A stretch of 64,000 bases of DNA from Leishmania mexicana MHOM/GT/2001/U1103. Its lineage: Eukaryota; Euglenozoa; Kinetoplastea; Trypanosomatida; Trypanosomatidae. The notes beneath the pieces are model-generated. The model worked only from the letters and a program-made list of their open reading frames with translations. It was not told the origin of the DNA and did not search any database. Each line of letters opens with the position of its first letter. Position 1 is the stretch's first letter. Location of the stretch: contig NC_018324.1 in NCBI RefSeq assembly GCF_000234665.1, positions 1,111,501 to 1,175,500 of the forward strand, in the 5' to 3' direction. Positions 19,972 to 29,293 of the stretch are shown piece after piece. The translations under genes and the position numbers were made by a program.

Positions 19972-21909
19972 CTACCCGGGGGCGGGAGCGCTGCGACACA
20001 GAAGCGTCGCCCGCATCGCCTCTCGCACCTCCCAGTAATTTAGCATCGGAGTGGAGGCCACGTCGAGGATGCTGAACTTGTTTGTGGCAGTCCACTTCCA
20101 CGCCTCCGCAACTGAGAAGAACGGCCGGTTGTTCAGTGTTTGGAAGTACTGCTCGTGTGGTGCGTGCGAGGAAGCTGCCAGTGCATCCTGCTCCGGATTG
20201 CCGCCGTATCGCGCCCCGTGACTGCGGCTCAGCCCCGGGTCCGCCTCGCCTATAGCCTCCGCGCTCTCCTGCGAGCCCAGGGTCATGCTGTAGTTTTGGT
20301 ATGTGCTGTGACTGACCAGGGAGCTGTCGAGGCCGTTGGCCAAGTCGGTGGTGGGGTTTGCGATGCCGTGCAGGTTGCGGAGACTCCAGCTAGCCGCCAC
20401 CGCGTCCCACATGGCCGGATCTTGGAGTGAGAGCCCCACCTTACCATACCGATGCACGTCCAGCATCCTCCCGTACGCCTCCACGAGACTGCCGGAGCCG
20501 GCAGCGTTGCCCATCATGGTACTAGTGGCAGACAAGATCGCCTCACTCGGCACCATCTCCCGCGGCATCGTCATCAAATGACCCACCAAGCAGTGCAGCA
20601 CGCACGCTATATCCGAAGGCGAAACCACAACATGGCTGAAAGATTTGATCTCCGCATTGTCGCCGCCGCCGCTCTTGGAGTTCTCGCCACTCTCCACTGT
20701 AGCAGCCGCAGTGTGGTCAACCGGCCGCCGCTCGTCGGACCCAACAGACTGCAACCCCCTCGGTTGTTGATACGCCGCTTGTGTCTCGGGTGACATCGAG
20801 CGGCTCACCGGGGTCCCCATCCGGTGCATTGTAGAGCTCATCGTTCGCTCGAAAGTCGTCGACGAGATCGCCCTCGAGTAGGACTGCAGCAAGGTCGAGC
20901 GGGTCTGCGGCAGTCGAGAGCGCAACAGCTCCTCATCGGGCATGAACAGGATCGCCAGCGCCTTCAAGATAGTCATCCATCTGGGGATGCGGCGAAGTGC
21001 AAGTGCGCCTGGCGACATCCCAGCTGCAAAGCTACCACGGACCACCAGTAGCAAGTGCCGAAGGTAGCGCGTGACAGTACCTGACAGGGTGACGGTCTCT
21101 AGCAACGACTGCCCGTCGGGCGCCGTCATGACTTCCAGCATGAAGCGCTTGTTCACAATACTCGAAGAGGTTGCAGTCGCCGTTTGCAACACTACGGCAC
21201 TATCGCTAGCGAGCGTGGAGACGTATGTGGAGAGTGTGAAGAGCGCTCGCAGCGGCTCGGGCAGCAGAATCGCGTAGTTGCGACTGCTGCAGAAGGCCAC
21301 GATGCGCAGGGTTGGGACTCGAACCGCACGATGATGATTTCGCACCTGCTCAAACATTAGTAGGTCCACGAGGGCCAACTGCACTGCGGCTGATGCGTCG
21401 GCAATGCCGTGCAGGCAGACTACGACTACCTGCCGCTGTGCAACCGTGCTGCGCGACGGCGGCGAAGACTGGTTCCGGGTTTGCGAGGCGCTGGTGGGCA
21501 CGGCTGTAGGAGCAAGCTCCTCGTGAAGGCTCTCCCCCGGGCTCGCATGGAAGACGGAGACTTCCTCTGAAGTCGACGCCCCGACTACACCGCCATTGCC
21601 AGCCGCCGCGGCGAAGGGAGGCCCCGTTGCCGCCATTTCAGCCCTCACAAGAAAGCCGCACAGGTCTTCTGTGGTGGTGCGCGGGGTGATGGCGAAGTCT
21701 ACGTATTTAGGGCCCTTCGGCATCGATGTGATGAGGTTTGTGTTGAGGTGCGCCGACTCGTGGAGCACGAGCAGGTGCGTGTTCGGCACGCAGCAGCACA
21801 CAGACACCAGCGCATAAAGCTGCCGGCACTCACACGTGACCGGGTTGCTGGTCGCCGGCCATTGCCGGGTGAACGGGTGCGGAAAGCACTGAATGAGTGA
21901 AGGACGCAT
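19972..21909 (-). CDS. conserved hypothetical protein, possibly a degenerate AAA+ (Mg-chelatase/MoxR-like) protein
   Basis: From the first ATG the protein has 645 residues; a second possible start (MPKGPKY) lies 62 codons downstream. Residues ~159-175 (VVVVCLHGIADASAAVQ), followed by a hydrophobic strand ending in a small-polar turn and then LLPEPLRALF near 213, resemble the Walker B to sensor-1 region of MoxR/magnesium-chelatase-type AAA+ proteins. A canonical Walker A is missing, the expected position near residues 47-60 being degenerate, so nucleotide hydrolysis is doubtful. The middle section is Ser/Thr/Gly-rich. The C-terminus is aromatic and charged, and may be a folded helical cap. I do not recognise a named family with confidence. 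Confidence 0.65.
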   Translation of the reverse strand: MRPSLIQCFPHPFTRQWPATSNPVTCECRQLYALVSVCCCVPNTHLLVLHESAHLNTNLITSMPKGPKYVDFAITPRTTTEDLCGFLVRAEMAATGPPFAAAAGNGGVVGASTSEEVSVFHASPGESLHEELAPTAVPTSASQTRNQSSPPSRSTVAQRQVVVVCLHGIADASAAVQLALVDLLMFEQVRNHHRAVRVPTLRIVAFCSSRNYAILLPEPLRALFTLSTYVSTLASDSAVVLQTATATSSSIVNKRFMLEVMTAPDGQSLLETVTLSGTVTRYLRHLLLVVRGSFAAGMSPGALALRRIPRWMTILKALAILFMPDEELLRSRLPQTRSTLLQSYSRAISSTTFERTMSSTMHRMGTPVSRSMSPETQAAYQQPRGLQSVGSDERRPVDHTAAATVESGENSKSGGGDNAEIKSFSHVVVSPSDIACVLHCLVGHLMTMPREMVPSEAILSATSTMMGNAAGSGSLVEAYGRMLDVHRYGKVGLSLQDPAMWDAVAASWSLRNLHGIANPTTDLANGLDSSLVSHSTYQNYSMTLGSQESAEAIGEADPGLSRSHGARYGGNPEQDALAASSHAPHEQYFQTLNNRPFFSVAEAWKWTATNKFSILDVASTPMLNYWEVREAMRATLLCRSAPAPG

Positions 21910-22540
21910 CTGTCGACGTGCAAAATTCACAATGGACGTGAATATGAAGGATGAAAGATGATGGAATGTGCTGCCTCACATATGTGACAGCGCTCAGAGG
22001 AGGAAAAGTATAAGATCATAGGGGTGGTGCAGGAAAGATACCAAAGAGAGACGCAAGTGACGTTACACCAGCTTAGTGATAGTGGTGTGAGGAGAGCCAC
22101 TGACGAAGCTGTGCGGTTACCGCCTCACCCGCCGGTTTTTTGTTTTCGGTTTGTAGGGTAGCCTGTTGACTCCCTTTCTGTTTCTGCTGCGCTCCATCCA
22201 TTCGACCACGGCTAACGCCCTCGCGCATGCCAGACTGTTCCTGCACATACGGCGGCCCCACCCCTCATTTTGTTCCTTAATTTGGAGAGGAATCCCGTAG
22301 CGAAGAAGGGAACCGAAAACAGTGAAAACGTGTGTTGGCCTCGGCAAAGGCCACAAAGGAAAAGACCCCAACAGTAACCGAGCAGCCAGCGACAACGCAT
22401 AGTGTGTGCGTGCACATAGATGCTATCCCGCCACACGCACACAAAGGTCATAGCGCCATCAAGTAAGAAAGTGGACGTGAGGAGAGAAAAGGAGAATAAG
22501 GGCCACGGGCTGTTTTCGTTTCTTCAACGCGCCCACTTCT

Positions 22541-22915
22541 CTGCCAATACAACATGAGTCACGCACCACTCCATCCCCTGTCCGTCACAGGCCCCATCGC
22601 CTGGTGCAGTGCAGCGGGAGACACACACTCGCTAATGCAATGCCGACCCGGCCATCAGAGCACGGCCCCTGCCTCGGACCCCACCCACCACCAGTAGGCA
22701 GTGCAAGGGCCGGGTGGGGTACGTTCGAGTCACGCCGACACTCTGCCTGACACATGGATGGCGCACATGTGTGCACTGCCGCAGCTCGCTCCGACGCAGC
22801 GCCATGCAGGACCTGCCCGCGGACATCCGTAGCGATAATTCGCTCAGGCTTCCCTGCGCCGTACGCACGTGACCCTGTCACCACGCTGAGGTGGATCGGC
22901 ATCGGTCAGGACATA
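22541..22915 (-). mobile_element. candidate SIDER-type degenerate retroposon in a 3' UTR
   Basis: This block stands out from the surrounding spacer by its ordinary, balanced composition and lack of an open frame. On the minus strand it contains phrases such as CATGTGTGCGCCATCCATG and GGTGGGTGGGGTCCGAGG, which resemble my memory of Leishmania SIDER2 repeats. It lies in the probable 3' UTR of the four-helix membrane protein, the usual location of such elements, which influence mRNA stability. I cannot align it to a consensus here, so the assignment rests on composition, location and recollection. Confidence 0.45.
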
Positions 22916-23175
22916 GAGGGGGGGGAGGTAAGGGAAATCTAAAGGAAAAGAATGAAATTGATAAGACACGCGAGGCACGCAAAGGCGGAAGCGAAAAAAG
23001 CAAGCAAGCAACCGACCGTGGCGTGTGTGTGTATGTGTGTTCGTGTGGAGAGAGAGGCATAGACGAAAGGGAGGGAAAGAGGCACAAAGCGTGAAAGCGG
23101 GCGGGTCATCTAGGGAAACAACATAAACGACGAAATATGAGAAGCGATAGAAAAAAGAAAACAGCAACTTTTCCG

Positions 23176-23220
23176 CCTCCCTCCCTCCCTCCCTCCAAAA
23201 ATAAAAAGTGAGGGAGGGAG
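23176..23220. repeat. inverted CTCCCTCCCT / AGGGAGGGAG repeat
   Basis: A 21-nt CCTC tract (23176-23196) is followed after a 14-nt A-rich spacer by its 10-nt complement (23211-23220). The RNA could form a 10-bp hairpin about 150 nt downstream of the stop codon of the neighbouring membrane-protein gene, and the G-rich DNA strand could adopt an alternative structure. Confidence 0.7.
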
Positions 23221-23366
23221 CGTGTCGAGCAGAGACAGGAAAGGGGGGGGGGCAGTGCCGGTGGCGGAATCGAAGTTACGAAAGAACGCAAACACCGACA
23301 GTGAGGAACGCACGAGAAAAAAAAGGCAGGGAAAGCCTACATTGTTTTCGTTGCTGCCAGGCGTAC

Positions 23367-25166
23367 TCAGCCAAGCTCGTCGGAGAGCGCGTCGGCTACG
23401 TCATCCTCTTGCTCAAGCCCTGCTTGCCGCCCACGGCTCTGTTGCCGCTGCCGGCTTTCTCGTGTGCTGAGTGGGTAGTTTCCATTTGTACCGTCTAGCC
23501 TGCCACCAGGACCGGCGCCAGAGGCGTAGGCGCCCCTGCCGCTTCCCATGTCATTGGCGACATACACCATGTCATCATTGGCATCAAAGTAGTTCGGCTG
23601 ACTCGTGTACGCATCCCCGCCATCGAGGTCGCTCCTGCCGTAGCCTCTTTGCTGCTGGTGCGAAGGGTCGCGCGGATCTGGCTCCACCTGGTAGTTTTCG
23701 TCGTCTTCCCTGGCGCGATCGCCGCGTCGGCGGCGGTGACGACTCCGATGCTTCGTGTGCGACACATGCTGGGTATGCTGTTGCGGCTGAGGTGGGTCGT
23801 AGATCTCGCCAACGGTGTTCATCATGCTCGCGTCCTCTTGTGGTGACCATGCATCTATGGTTTCACCGCCGCCATCTGCGTGATCAAGCATAAGGCCATT
23901 GTTCCCGTCGCCGTAGGAGGGGTCGTCAATGCCGAAGGTGCCATCGTCGCCGAAGCCACCCTCCTGGATCGAAAGGGGATCCACACTGCAGATCACCTCC
24001 GACCTACCAACGGCGCCGCCGTTGTCCGTGAAGTAGTCTTCAAAGGGAACGTTGAAGAACTGATCCGCCGGCCCGGCTTCGAAGGTGTTGCCTAACCCGT
24101 TCCCGACGCCGCCGCCGCTTACTTGTTCGGGTGGAGAAGCCATCAGATTCTCCCTCCAAGCAAACCCCATGTTGTCCAGCTGCGACTCATTGTCACCGAA
24201 GGTCCTCTTCATCTGCTCAAACTGCTTCTCCTTCAAAGCCCGTGCCACCTGCTCTCGCATTGCCTGCACAAGCGCCTCGAAGGCCTCCTCCGTGATGAGC
24301 TGGTAGGAGCGAACAATCCGCACTTTCTGCCCCTCCTTGATCGCGTTGCGAGCGTCTTCGATGATGGCGTTGCGCTGTGCCGTGTGCAGCCTCAGCAGCG
24401 GCTTGCTCGTGTTGCAGAGGAACCCACGCGACTCCCACGGCGCGTCCGCCTCGGAGAACAAGATGATGCCCTCGTCGTTGGAGAAGTAACACAAAAAGAT
24501 GAGCCCAAAAATGTAGATGAGCTCGGCCGCGCATGTCGCCGCAAACGGCCAGTACACGGCCGTGGAGAAGATGGTGTAGCCATCGAACTCGCTCTGCAGC
24601 AGCTGTTCGTATTTAGTCTTCCGCATCTCCTCCGCACAGTGCTGCAGCGCACGCTGAAAGAGCTGCCGGTTACCGTCGAAGGCCCAGACGAGCACAACAA
24701 TGGCGATGGAGTACACCTGCGTCATCATCACGGTAATGTGGTAGAGGGGGACGTGTACGCCGAAGATGCGAAGGTGGCGGTTGCCCTTGGTGTAGTTGAA
24801 CGCAACAAGGAGGTTGTTGACGAGGAGCAAAAACTCGAGCACGAAAAGCCCCGTCACGTATTGTGCCGTCGTCATGAGGCCGTAGCCGATGTTACCTGCG
24901 GTCACCTCCACCGTACCGCGGACGTTGCCCAGCCGGATGCTTCCATTGTAGGTGCAATCCTCCATGACCAAAAGGATGGCGTCGGATATGACGAGGTCTC
25001 TATTGGTGTAGTACGACGGCATCGAGTTGCTCAAGCGGATGTGGAAGTCAGAGAGAAGAACTACCAAGCTCATCAAGTGAATGGTGTTAGCGAGCATGTA
25101 GAGGGACTTGAAAACGAACTCCAGTGCCCGACGCGGGTACTGCGGGGTGGGGTAGATAAAGAACAT
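23367..25166 (-). CDS. conserved membrane protein with four predicted helices and a disordered C-terminal tail
   Basis: ATG-started, 599 residues. Hydrophobic segments suitable for transmembrane helices lie at about 18-40, 97-123, 142-163 and 203-228. Between helices 1 and 2 there is a ~55-residue loop with Cys71 and a possible N-glycosylation site (NGS). After helix 4 a charged helical region (about 250-340) is followed by a Gly/Asp/Asn-rich disordered tail of ~240 residues with an RHRRRRGDR basic patch. An AG dinucleotide lies only a few nt upstream of the ATG, after a pyrimidine-rich and GT-rich tract, as expected of a spliced-leader acceptor. I do not recognise the family; a small membrane-protein ORF lies directly upstream (see 25441-25827). 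Confidence 0.8.
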   Translation of the reverse strand: MFFIYPTPQYPRRALEFVFKSLYMLANTIHLMSLVVLLSDFHIRLSNSMPSYYTNRDLVISDAILLVMEDCTYNGSIRLGNVRGTVEVTAGNIGYGLMTTAQYVTGLFVLEFLLLVNNLLVAFNYTKGNRHLRIFGVHVPLYHITVMMTQVYSIAIVVLVWAFDGNRQLFQRALQHCAEEMRKTKYEQLLQSEFDGYTIFSTAVYWPFAATCAAELIYIFGLIFLCYFSNDEGIILFSEADAPWESRGFLCNTSKPLLRLHTAQRNAIIEDARNAIKEGQKVRIVRSYQLITEEAFEALVQAMREQVARALKEKQFEQMKRTFGDNESQLDNMGFAWRENLMASPPEQVSGGGVGNGLGNTFEAGPADQFFNVPFEDYFTDNGGAVGRSEVICSVDPLSIQEGGFGDDGTFGIDDPSYGDGNNGLMLDHADGGGETIDAWSPQEDASMMNTVGEIYDPPQPQQHTQHVSHTKHRSRHRRRRGDRAREDDENYQVEPDPRDPSHQQQRGYGRSDLDGGDAYTSQPNYFDANDDMVYVANDMGSGRGAYASGAGPGGRLDGTNGNYPLSTRESRQRQQSRGRQAGLEQEDDVADALSDELG

Positions 25167-25190
25167 TGCCGCTACGCGATGCAGCGTTTA

Positions 25191-25208
25191 ACACACACAC
25201 ACACACAT
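25191..25208. repeat. (CA)n microsatellite in splice-acceptor region
   Basis: A short perfect CA run about 25 nt upstream of the ATG of the membrane-protein gene. On the transcribed strand it reads GT repeats next to a T-rich tract. Confidence 0.8.
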
Positions 25209-25440
25209 ACAAGAAAAAAAGAGACAAGACAACTCTGTCGTCGCTGGCTCCTGGCAATGTCTTGTCGGTCGGTTCGGTGACAAGAGGGTGAGAGGGCAGC
25301 GACGGGCATAAACCGAAGAAAAAAGAAAGGGGCGTACAGGGTGTGGCAGACTCAAGCAGTTTTCAGATGAAGAGGAGAGGTCCGACGGGGCAGCCGTGTG
25401 TGGCGTGCCAAAAGAAGGTTGAGTGAGAGGGGGGAGGAAG

Positions 25441-25827
25441 TCAACGTACTTGTTTGTGCGTGTGCCCCTGTGTGACGGATGGGTAGGCGAGGGGGTCAGG
25501 GACGCAGAGAAAGAGGAGCCAGTAGGACGCAGAGGAGAAGGCCATGAAGTTCAAAAGCATGCAGGAGATGAAACACCGGAGGCGAGTTTTGTCGCGCGGC
25601 AGCACAGGGAGAGAGACGTACATGATAGAGCATAGCAGGAACGCCTTGCGGCAGCATCCGTGGAATTCCAAATTCACCTTGATGCCTTTCTCTTCAACTT
25701 TTTTTTCACACATTAGATTTTGCGGCGTCGCCGTTCCTCCACCTGCGAAGTTGGCCTTCAGCCACCTCTCCACCACCATCAGCACATTGGGCAAGCCCCC
25801 CCCTCCCCTTTTCCCCCAACCCAGCAT
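25441..25827 (-). CDS. possible small membrane-protein ORF or decayed N-terminal fragment
   Basis: From the first ATG this frame encodes 128 residues. The first ~50 residues are Gly-rich and unremarkable, but from about residue 45 on, codons are mostly G/C-ending as in the real genes here. The protein carries two hydrophobic segments (about 58-77 and 84-110) separated by a basic PRDKTR loop. It ends about 270 bp before the four-helix membrane-protein gene. It could be a genuine small gene, or the remnant of an N-terminal exon-like part or paralogue of that neighbour. No family is recognised and no clear splice-acceptor tract is seen directly upstream, so confidence is low. Confidence 0.3.
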   Translation of the reverse strand: MLGWGKRGGGGLPNVLMVVERWLKANFAGGGTATPQNLMCEKKVEEKGIKVNLEFHGCCRKAFLLCSIMYVSLPVLPRDKTRLRCFISCMLLNFMAFSSASYWLLFLCVPDPLAYPSVTQGHTHKQVR

Positions 25828-26026
25828 GACAATCTCATGCCCACCCACGCATACGGGAGTTTGCGAGAGTTATAGGATGCGTGCACCAAAGGCGAATAGA
25901 CAAGGAGGAAGCGGGGTCGCACCATGCATGCAAGCCAAAGGCACAAAACTCCACTGCTTCAGTACGTCACGTCGAAGTCCCTGCAAGAGTCCTGTCGGTT
26001 CACGGTTGTGTGCAGCCTCCCCTCCT

Positions 26027-29000
26027 TCAACGCCGCTGCTTCTTGAGACGCGAGATACGCCAGGAGCTGCCTGTCTCCCACGACTTTAGGATCGGTGTGA
26101 AGCGCTCAGCGGCTTGCTCCTTCGTAAGGCGCCCGTCCTTCGGTCTTGCGTAAAAGGCTGGCGCCAGCTCCACCAACCACTTCGGCTCGATCGCCAGCAG
26201 CTCCGTCATGTACTCCCGCTTCGTCATGCGGAGGTCGTCGTACAGAACGTACTTGGGTGGGTCATCGATGAGCACGGAGGAGGGGTGCACGTACACCTCA
26301 CGCCTGTCGGACAGTGTGACGTACGAGCGAGTGTGCGAGTCGACACGCCTCGCCGCGTTGAAGAAGTACCCGGCCGTGATGGACTTGCGTACCTGGTCGA
26401 GGTTTGTGTCATTCTCGTGTGATATGTGCTGGTTGCGCCGCGCCAGCATCTCCTTGAGCTGGTCGCGTGTGTCACGTGCCTCGACCAGCATGCGGTGCTT
26501 CAGGAAGTTGTGCTTGCTCCAGTCCTCGGACATGCCGTTCTCCACCCAAGCGTCGTAGACCGCCATGAGCGTGAGCTGATCACCCTCTGGTTGCATGAAC
26601 TGGCGTCGTGCCGCGTCAGACGCATCTTGCTGATCTCGAGGGCGGTAGAAGACGCCACGCTTCTGTACTGCCAGCATCGACACAATTGTGAGGACCGGCT
26701 CGCTGCAGCCCAAGTCCACTGCAGTGAGTAGCGTTTTGCTCTGCGAGGGGTCGATGGACAACTGCGCCATGCGGCTCCCTAGCGGAGTCAGCAGTCCGTC
26801 GTCGTCGAGCGCCTCAAGATATCGCAGCTTCTCTAGCGCTGAGACAATGGCCCCCTTCGGAGGGCAGTCCATGAGCTCGAGGTTAAGGAGATCGAGCCCC
26901 ATGGCCTTCAGCTGCAGGGTAACGTGGAAGAGGCTTGTCCGCATAATGTCTGGCACCGTCTCCGACACCATGTCCGTCGTGAACTGCTTCTCCGTGTACA
27001 TGCGGTAGCACTTGCCGGGTCCGATGCGCCCCGCACGACCAGAGCGCTGCTTCGCCTGCGCTTGAGACACCGGCATCACCTTGAGCTGATCGATGCCGTG
27101 CTTGGCGTCGAAGATGTTCTGCTTGCAGAAGCCGCTGTCAACGACGTAGTAGAGATTGGTGATGGTGATCGACGTCTCGGCGACGTTCGTGGCCAGTACG
27201 ACCTTGCGGCAACCAGGTGGGGTGGGCTCGAACACCTTCGACTGCACCTCTTGCGGCATGGTGGCCGTGAGAGGCAGCACCATCAAGTCAGGCAACGGCG
27301 TGCTCACCTGCCGCCGCAGCATCTCCATCCAGCGAAACAGCTGTTCCCCACCCAGCTCGATCTCTTCCTGGCCAGTGAAGAAGACAAGGACGTCCCCTGG
27401 AGGCTCCTGCAGGTGAATCATCATGACCGTCTGCAGGGCGGCTCGCACGTAGTCGGTGGTGGGGTCGGTGAGGTAGTAGGTCTCCACAGGGAACGTGCGA
27501 CCTTCAATCCGAAAAGGCTCAGAGGCGCCAAAGTAGGCGCAGAACTTCTCCGTCTCGAGGGTGGCGGAGGTCACCATCACCTTCAGCACCTCGTTCTTCC
27601 GCAGCGCCTGCCGCACGATAGCGAAGAGGAGATCGGTGCTGATGGAGCGCTCGTGCGCCTCGTCGAGGATGATGACGCTGTAGCGTTGGAAGCTGTCGTC
27701 TAGCAGCGCTTCGCGCAGCAGCATACCGTCTGTCATGTACTTGATCTTTGTCAGAGACGAGGTGACATCGCGGAAGCGAACGGTGTAACCGACCTCCTCG
27801 CCAAGGCGGCAGCCGTACTCCTCAGCGACTCGCATGGCAAGCGTCTCGGCGGCGACACGGCGGGGCTGCGTGCAGGCGATCACGCCTCGATCAGCGTACC
27901 CGTGCTCCGCCAGGTACTGCGGAATCTGCGTCGTCTTGCCGCTGCCTGTCTCTCCGACAAGCACGGTCACCCGGTGTGCATCTACAAAGTTCAGTAGAGC
28001 CTCCTTCTTCGCGTAAATCGGGAGGGAGATGCGCTGCTCCTGTATCGTCTGCATAGTCTCGGGCAGGCCAAAACGCGGTTTGTGTCCAAAGCTGTGTTTC
28101 ATCCATGGCGCCAGCTTCGTCGGCATATCCTGTGGTCGGAAGCCACTCTCCTCCGGCAGCACATTCAGCTCCGAGTGCAGAAGGGTGGGCTGTGTCGAGT
28201 ACTCCTCGCTTTCTAACGCCCCACCTCTCCGTCCGTAGCGGTCCTCGTCGAGCACCGACCTATCATCGCGGCCGCTCATGATCGCCCCAAAGTCGTACTC
28301 GCGGGATTGCTGCTGGGTACGCTGCGCCTTGCGGGCGATGACGCGACGCTCCATATTGATCTTCTCCTGCATCTGCGCCACCGCCTCCATGCTGTTCAGC
28401 TTTGACAAGTCGCCCTGCTGACGCTGGGCGAGTCTGTCCAAGATGGCTTGACGGTGCTGCGGCGTGCGGGCGTCACGGAGCAGCTGCGACGGCAGCGGTG
28501 CACGGTAGTTGATGCGACGGTGCAGCATCGAGGAGAAGCCCATGTTGCGCAAGAAGCGAGGTTCTTCGTCGTTCAGCTCCACGTCCTGCGCGCCGCCGCC
28601 TTCTTCCTCGTTGTCCTCGGAGCGCAATTTGAGCAGCTCCGCTTCATCGGCAAGACCACTTCGGACGTGCTGGGCGAGGCGGAACATCTCCTCTGGCGAG
28701 ACCTTCATGGCATTCTTGCGCTCCGCAGTGGAGGTGTTCATGCTCGTCGTGTCAACACCGCCGTGCATGTGCCGCTGCTGCTGCTGGTAGGCAAGGCGAG
28801 CCGCTTCTTCAGCGCTACGCTTGGCATCATCGGCCAGCAGCAATGACCCGACAGCGAGCCCTGTCTCCACCGTGTCCGTAGTGAGGCAATCGTGAAGGAC
28901 GTGGTACAGCTGCTGAATGCTTGACATGGGTATGTCGGGTTCCTCGTCTGCCTCGGCCTCGCCGTTGATAGCAACGGAGAGAGAGTGCAGGATGTGCTGC

Positions 29001-29293
29001 TCCGTCACCGCCTCACGTTGGGCAGCGGCGTCGGCCTCCTCACCTTGCGGCGTCATCTTCTTCGCCGCCTCCCTCTCGGAGCAGTAGAGCTTGACGAGCC
29101 CTTCCACGTCGTCAAGGTAGTCGTCACTCTCTTCTTGGGTGGCGGGGTGGCCCATCATCTGCTCCAGCTGCTCGTAAAGAACCGACTTGCAATACAGTTC
29201 CTGCAGCTTCATGAGGAAAGACATGTCCTGCTGCTCGGCGATGGCGTCGTCGTCGCCACCCACTGCCGCCACAGCGTCGCCGACAACGTTCAT
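26027..29293 (-). CDS. PRP22: DEAH-box pre-mRNA splicing helicase PRP22/DHX8-like
   Basis: ATG-started, 1,088 residues. The helicase core is complete: motif I GETGSGKTT at 447-455, motif II DEAH at 544-547, motif III SAT near 575, a TNVAETS motif and the Q-x-x-GRAGR motif VI. The winged-helix, ratchet and OB-fold regions follow. Family placement comes from flanking landmarks shared with PRP22/DHX8: EEPRFLR near 243, an APWMKHSFG segment before the core, EQR-SLPIY at the core start, and the C-terminal WLVELAPAFY followed by a closing SWRISR. PRP22 releases spliced mRNA from the spliceosome and proofreads the 3' splice site; in trypanosomatids trans-splicing makes this broadly essential. Unlike human and yeast PRP22, no S1 RNA-binding domain is visible in the N-terminal ~240 residues, which are helical and acidic. 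Confidence 0.93.
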   Translation of the reverse strand: MNVVGDAVAAVGGDDDAIAEQQDMSFLMKLQELYCKSVLYEQLEQMMGHPATQEESDDYLDDVEGLVKLYCSEREAAKKMTPQGEEADAAAQREAVTEQHILHSLSVAINGEAEADEEPDIPMSSIQQLYHVLHDCLTTDTVETGLAVGSLLLADDAKRSAEEAARLAYQQQQRHMHGGVDTTSMNTSTAERKNAMKVSPEEMFRLAQHVRSGLADEAELLKLRSEDNEEEGGGAQDVELNDEEPRFLRNMGFSSMLHRRINYRAPLPSQLLRDARTPQHRQAILDRLAQRQQGDLSKLNSMEAVAQMQEKINMERRVIARKAQRTQQQSREYDFGAIMSGRDDRSVLDEDRYGRRGGALESEEYSTQPTLLHSELNVLPEESGFRPQDMPTKLAPWMKHSFGHKPRFGLPETMQTIQEQRISLPIYAKKEALLNFVDAHRVTVLVGETGSGKTTQIPQYLAEHGYADRGVIACTQPRRVAAETLAMRVAEEYGCRLGEEVGYTVRFRDVTSSLTKIKYMTDGMLLREALLDDSFQRYSVIILDEAHERSISTDLLFAIVRQALRKNEVLKVMVTSATLETEKFCAYFGASEPFRIEGRTFPVETYYLTDPTTDYVRAALQTVMMIHLQEPPGDVLVFFTGQEEIELGGEQLFRWMEMLRRQVSTPLPDLMVLPLTATMPQEVQSKVFEPTPPGCRKVVLATNVAETSITITNLYYVVDSGFCKQNIFDAKHGIDQLKVMPVSQAQAKQRSGRAGRIGPGKCYRMYTEKQFTTDMVSETVPDIMRTSLFHVTLQLKAMGLDLLNLELMDCPPKGAIVSALEKLRYLEALDDDGLLTPLGSRMAQLSIDPSQSKTLLTAVDLGCSEPVLTIVSMLAVQKRGVFYRPRDQQDASDAARRQFMQPEGDQLTLMAVYDAWVENGMSEDWSKHNFLKHRMLVEARDTRDQLKEMLARRNQHISHENDTNLDQVRKSITAGYFFNAARRVDSHTRSYVTLSDRREVYVHPSSVLIDDPPKYVLYDDLRMTKREYMTELLAIEPKWLVELAPAFYARPKDGRLTKEQAAERFTPILKSWETGSSWRISRLKKQRR

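Larger units (their letters stand above)
21910..23366. other. intergenic region containing a probable SIDER-like element and a G/C hairpin tract
   Basis: About 1.45 kb without a gene; 3' UTR territory of the membrane-protein gene. Notable contents are annotated separately: a non-low-complexity block at about 22541-22915 and a CCTC/GGAG inverted repeat at 23176-23220. Confidence 0.6.

Noticed and set aside
22680..22760. Possible tRNA (GTTCGAGTC resembles a T-arm)
   Set aside because: No matching acceptor, D-arm or anticodon stem could be drawn around it; it sits inside the SIDER-like block.
24123..25280. Plus-strand open frame (385 codons) antisense to the four-helix membrane protein
   Set aside because: The minus strand encodes clear transmembrane helices and has a splice-acceptor layout; the plus frame has no domain and ends in a CA-repeat translation.
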